64,000 nucleotides of DNA. Origin: Spongiimicrobium salis (GTDB taxonomy: Bacteria > Bacteroidota > Bacteroidia > Flavobacteriales > Flavobacteriaceae). Shown here piece after piece: positions 61,801 through 64,000 of the stretch. The notes under the pieces are model-generated. The model made no database searches, had not been told where the DNA came from, and was given only the letters and a program-made list of their open reading frames with translations. Within the stretch, counting starts at the first letter, position 1. Each line of letters starts with the position of its first letter. The translations under genes were made by a program, and so were the position numbers. The stretch lies in contig NZ_JBHEQA010000001.1 of assembly GCF_043678055.1 (NCBI RefSeq), positions 1,798,001-1,862,000 of the forward strand, given 5' to 3'.

Positions 61801-63615
61801 CACACGAAGTTCTAGAAGGTAATCCCCAGACGCAAGGAACTCACTCCCTTCTGCCCCTATGACCGGATCGGAACCAAAGATTTGGGTACCGTTCAAGGGA
61901 GCGGTTCCTGCATAGATATTAAAGCTGGAACAATCAATGGAAGGGCTATTGTTGTTAAAAGCGCACACATCCGAAAGCGTAGTATAAAACACACTTGCAC
62001 CTTGAGACCCCAATCCGGTGGCGTCTATAGAAAAGGCCTTGCTGAATATGGTATAATCGCCCTCTGTGCGGCTACTGTCGAACAATGTTCTGGAAACCTC
62101 CACATGGCGTGGTCTAAAAGTAGGGTTGGCCCCACCAGTGGCCGGTCTGGAATTGCTTTCGTAGTTAAAGGTACTGAATCCGCCCGTAGGGTATTGAATT
62201 TTATTGAGTACGCCTATCTTAAGATGTTCCAAACTTTCCGTGCGATCGGCAAGGAGCATTCGGTTCCCATCACTTAAAAGATTGAACGCGTTGAGACTGA
62301 AGGGAATCAAGGAAGTATTGTTCTTCCCATTGTAGTGACCATAATAATCTTTCCCCATATCTCCTTTTTGGGGCAGGGCCCCATTTTCATAGAAGAAGCG
62401 GTACGGGGGTTTGGAACTGCCATCATAACCAAATTCCTGTACCTGATCGAGGCGCAAGCGAGGGTCTCCGGGGAATTTTCCATAGGTAAAGACAAAAGAA
62501 CGGGTCTTGTTGCCGATCTTGTCATAAATAGCAATAGAGGTCAACTTCTTTTTCCAAGTGGATAATGTGGGGTCTTCCACGTAGTTGAACGTGACTCGGG
62601 TATTGGGCGCCTCAATGGTACTGACCAATTTATTGATCGGGGTATAGATGATACTTGTTTCCGTGAAGTTGGTGTCCAGAAAGGAGGCTGATCCATTGCC
62701 TTCGCAACCGCAAACGTTCCCATTGTCGGCAGTGGAAGGTTCGCAGCCAGGAGCCAAGCTTAGACTATGGGACTGCTTGGTCAAGGTGTAATTAAGAGCG
62801 TAAGGCTCATAGGTAAAGTTGATTTCCCGATCGTTTTTTGTGGTGACCCTTTCCAACATCCAACCAGCGGTATTGGTGTCGCGATTGATTGAAACATCAC
62901 CAGCACTAATGGAAGAACCTGAAACAACGGTCTTGGTATTGAACTCGAGTTCATCATCAAAGTAAAAGGTATTTCCCTGACTGTCGTCTATGGAAAAGCC
63001 CATGGCCGTGCCGGTCCCAAAGCGATTGACGCGCATGGTGCTTCGAAATTCCTGGCGGACGTTCCCTTGCCTGTCAAAAATAAAGGAGCCCGAACCTCCT
63101 GGCATGCTATAATTAAAATCATCGGGATAGTAATCCTCATCATTATTGGATTGCTCGATCAGCTGTTGTACCAGGGGGTCACTAAGGTCTCGTGTAGCAG
63201 TCCATTGTGGATCTACAATACCTTGCGTGTTCGGGTTGAGCCAGCCTCTGGGCCCCTCATCGATCTTATCGTTGACCTGCCTAAAGATGCCCCCTCCGGC
63301 ATTGAGGGTCCATTTAAGGCCCACCACACTGGCGAGCTCGTCCACCTTGATGCCGGAGGCATGGTAGGAGATGGAGATGGGGATGGAGACCCCATCCTCC
63401 TGTATGGTAAAGAGAGGAATGTTGATCTGTGGTACACCGGTGGCATGGTCTACCGGAGTAGCCCCATAGGTGCCCAGATTGGCAGCATTGGGAGTCACCG
63501 GGGTATATTCGGCATGGTAGTCCACATAGTCGGGATTGAATTCCTGAGCGGTAGCGGTATAAATGCTCAAAACAAGAAAAAGGGCAAAGGAAAAGGGTCG
63601 GAACGGATGTTGCAT
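58897..63615 (-). CDS. RHS locus 2 partner protein (secreted, PKD-like tail)
   Basis: The 1572-residue protein has a signal peptide (MQHPFRPFSFALFLVLSIYT ... AQ). Its N-terminal region is like that of the locus 1 partner (GVPQINIPLFTIQEDGVSIPISISYH ... VGLKWTLNAG, about 58-105), then a long beta-rich body, YD-repeat signature (DPSGYSMVYEYDGLSRLERL near residue 1070), and four or five PKD/Ig-like domains to the end, each with a GSGN(F/Y) turn (GSGNYSYAWTF, GSGSFDYTWEF, GSGNFDFNWTF, GSGNFSYQWNM). It lies 11 bp before the RHS toxin 2 gene. The locus 1 partner stops right after the YD repeats, so the tail domains were gained here or lost there. Confidence 0.75.
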   Translation of the reverse strand: MQHPFRPFSFALFLVLSIYTATAQEFNPDYVDYHAEYTPVTPNAANLGTYGATPVDHATGVPQINIPLFTIQEDGVSIPISISYHASGIKVDELASVVGLKWTLNAGGGIFRQVNDKIDEGPRGWLNPNTQGIVDPQWTATRDLSDPLVQQLIEQSNNDEDYYPDDFNYSMPGGSGSFIFDRQGNVRQEFRSTMRVNRFGTGTAMGFSIDDSQGNTFYFDDELEFNTKTVVSGSSISAGDVSINRDTNTAGWMLERVTTKNDREINFTYEPYALNYTLTKQSHSLSLAPGCEPSTADNGNVCGCEGNGSASFLDTNFTETSIIYTPINKLVSTIEAPNTRVTFNYVEDPTLSTWKKKLTSIAIYDKIGNKTRSFVFTYGKFPGDPRLRLDQVQEFGYDGSSKPPYRFFYENGALPQKGDMGKDYYGHYNGKNNTSLIPFSLNAFNLLSDGNRMLLADRTESLEHLKIGVLNKIQYPTGGFSTFNYESNSRPATGGANPTFRPRHVEVSRTLFDSSRTEGDYTIFSKAFSIDATGLGSQGASVFYTTLSDVCAFNNNSPSIDCSSFNIYAGTAPLNGTQIFGSDPVIGAEGSEFLASGDYLLELRVETAKLNTANSNDRIQIDLAWMEEIPVAERTAYMGGLRVASVRDYDHDGVTQIRRMDYGYDNLQGYSLTVANHAKNYGQRTVFSSDNISLNPVLIKSGYFYGTVTIDQVGEDDSVIRTIEKYEETLRNKSYASQMVRQEMYNGNFMVRSMDMVYDNTQDSTLEYYTLGDKTLCYTILREGSPHIEGSTQQSVFLGYSEPLANTYFFRRNVPSVNTEILYFESDSGTFSANVKQNRYTYNDYLQMSSQELDGRFLVTSQANADNGIFQAYPEGEHLKVEYTYPTDHTGLSALNDQYLTGIPVTKKVFDKNRQILGQAMEFDVKGNVTEVYRYAKGQGSNTATASHIPADYELHSSFLVDRGKPVQVQRDQGAFASMLWDQSKNYVLAQLQNVSKAQLDAFILSKNILGITTDGANLNTLSESSLNSFYADLKANFPKAQITSYSYNTMVGVQETTDPSGYSMVYEYDGLSRLERLRDDQNRVEAEYYYHYKGELVTHSDLFVSDISGADIVLSGEGNTFSVQADNGSGNYSYAWTFTAPNGSTVTKTGASVSHSFSTAFIGEVDVRCVVTDNQRDVQGTAARTVSVYRRIPQGSVQSSKNWIEIGTATENFSIAPQYGSGSFDYTWEFITFNNAMPDPVIRGMTSIEKSFGNHFLGGPITVRCTLRDRITAQEVIYSKNVTPYQKLTLGTISPHGEHIEVSPGLVFGITASGGSGNFDFNWTFVHAGATTNVTGASVSPNINGTGTVNITISVQDNVTGRSQTNIRDIQLVQPFFAGTVNLLSTLQSGNVLSVDFAQFPSGGSGNFSYQWNMTRPDGFILAQIDVPAGASETRVNIPLTSAMEGQIQLFCIVTDIGNGASKSSTVAQSTIVPPGGSGGGDSPFSQTQGTASDGSTTINLQPSIQGNTSNTACSWYVDRGDGNGFVETSTDPNLTLLLPCGESATVKCVMTDSSTGLTTEHIEIITQTCN

Positions 63616-64000
63616 AGTGTTACTGATGTTTTAGGTTTTGGTTGCCAAAAAGCAAAAACTGACCATAGGGAGGAAGGAGGGAACTTCCCTTAAGGAGTAG
63701 GTTGGATGGGTTCTGGGGAAATGTCGTACTGTAACGGGAGTCCTTCTGATATGGCCCGGAAGGGGACTCAGAAGATGGAAAATCGATATCGCATCATGAG
63801 CTTTATGGTTTGGTTGTTCACAAAATTAAGTAAAAATTCGATACAAACGCAGTATATTTTATATAAAAGATTATTTTATCCTTAAGCTATTGTAATCTTA
63901 TTGCTCATTACATATAAAAAATACTCTTAATTGCCTGTTTGTAAATAACTTAACTATAGAAATTAGGCCAATGCTTTTTGAGGGATGAGGTTTGTGCTTT
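63616..64000. other. upstream region of RHS locus 2
   Basis: These 385 bp hold no gene. The part beyond 63800 is A+T-rich and should carry the promoter of the leftward RHS operon (see 63821-63847). Confidence 0.5.
63821..63847 (-). promoter_or_regulatory. possible Bacteroidota-type promoter for RHS locus 2
   Basis: On the minus strand TAATTTTG (63828-63821) fits the -7 consensus TAnnTTTG, and TTTG (63847-63844) lies upstream, but the 15-base spacing is shorter than the usual 17-21. The leader to the ATG at 63615 would be about 200 bases. Confidence 0.3.

Overview
The window looks like chromosomal DNA of a marine-type flavobacterium (phylum Bacteroidota, class Flavobacteriia). The signs are a SusC/SusD/SusE outer-membrane glycan uptake operon, many Bacteroidota-style lipoproteins, RHS proteins with fibronectin and PKD-like domains, A+T-leaning genes, and palindromic repeats accompanied by REP-associated tyrosine transposases (RAYTs). 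No rRNA, tRNA or CRISPR array was seen, and the genus cannot be told from the sequence alone.

Layout. (1) 1-13.1 kb is an alpha-glucan (starch/maltodextrin) utilisation locus. SusC, SusD, SusE and a secreted GH13 amylase (cut by the window edge) run leftward. A divergent membrane-bound AraC-type regulator with two carbohydrate-binding-like domains, a TIM-barrel protein and a SusA-like GH13 enzyme run rightward. (2) 13.1-19.4 kb holds half of a type II secretion / type IV pilus-like machine: PilO-like, PilM-N-like, secretin, GspE ATPase, prepilin peptidase and major pseudopilin. (3) 19.6-22.1 kb holds an ECF sigma factor, its TPR membrane partner and a broken TPR-CHAT gene. (4) 22.5-33.2 kb is RHS locus 1 on the + strand: a partner protein, an RHS toxin with a putative metallopeptidase tip, and a putative immunity gene. 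Tandem 205-bp repeats and an intact RAYT follow. (5) 34.5-41.4 kb has a GH16 glucanase lipoprotein, a Tat-exported Gfo/Idh/MocA oxidoreductase, and a four-gene leftward operon (oxidoreductase, RidA, D-serine-dehydratase-like PLP enzyme, M19 dipeptidase). (6) 41.7-46.8 kb holds the other half of the secretion/pilus machine: PilP-like, GspK-like, two pseudopilins and GspF. (7) 47.3-51.4 kb is an accessory array of small A+T-rich orphan genes, each separated from the next by a short palindrome built on TACGAAGTTTGCAACTTCGTA or a variant. A decayed RAYT sits in the array. (8) 51.6-63.6 kb is RHS locus 2 on the - strand: a large partner protein, an RHS toxin with an L,D-transpeptidase-like tip (SHGC motif), and a lipoprotein immunity candidate.

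How the parts fit. The two RHS loci have the same gene order (partner, RHS-toxin, immunity) and converge on the accessory region between them. Both toxin tips are followed by exported or lipoprotein immunity candidates, which suggests targets outside the cytoplasm. Downstream of RHS locus 2 the pattern is palindrome, remnant of a toxin C-terminus, orphan immunity-like gene, palindrome, repeated. The clearest remnant carries a deaminase-type PCxxC motif and ends two bases before the start of the next small gene. I read this as a graveyard of displaced toxin tips and their immunity genes, with the palindromes as junctions. This is the most interesting structure in the window. The two secretion half-clusters complement each other (GspE/D/G/O in one, GspF/C-like/minor pseudopilins in the other) and are probably one machine split across about 22 kb.
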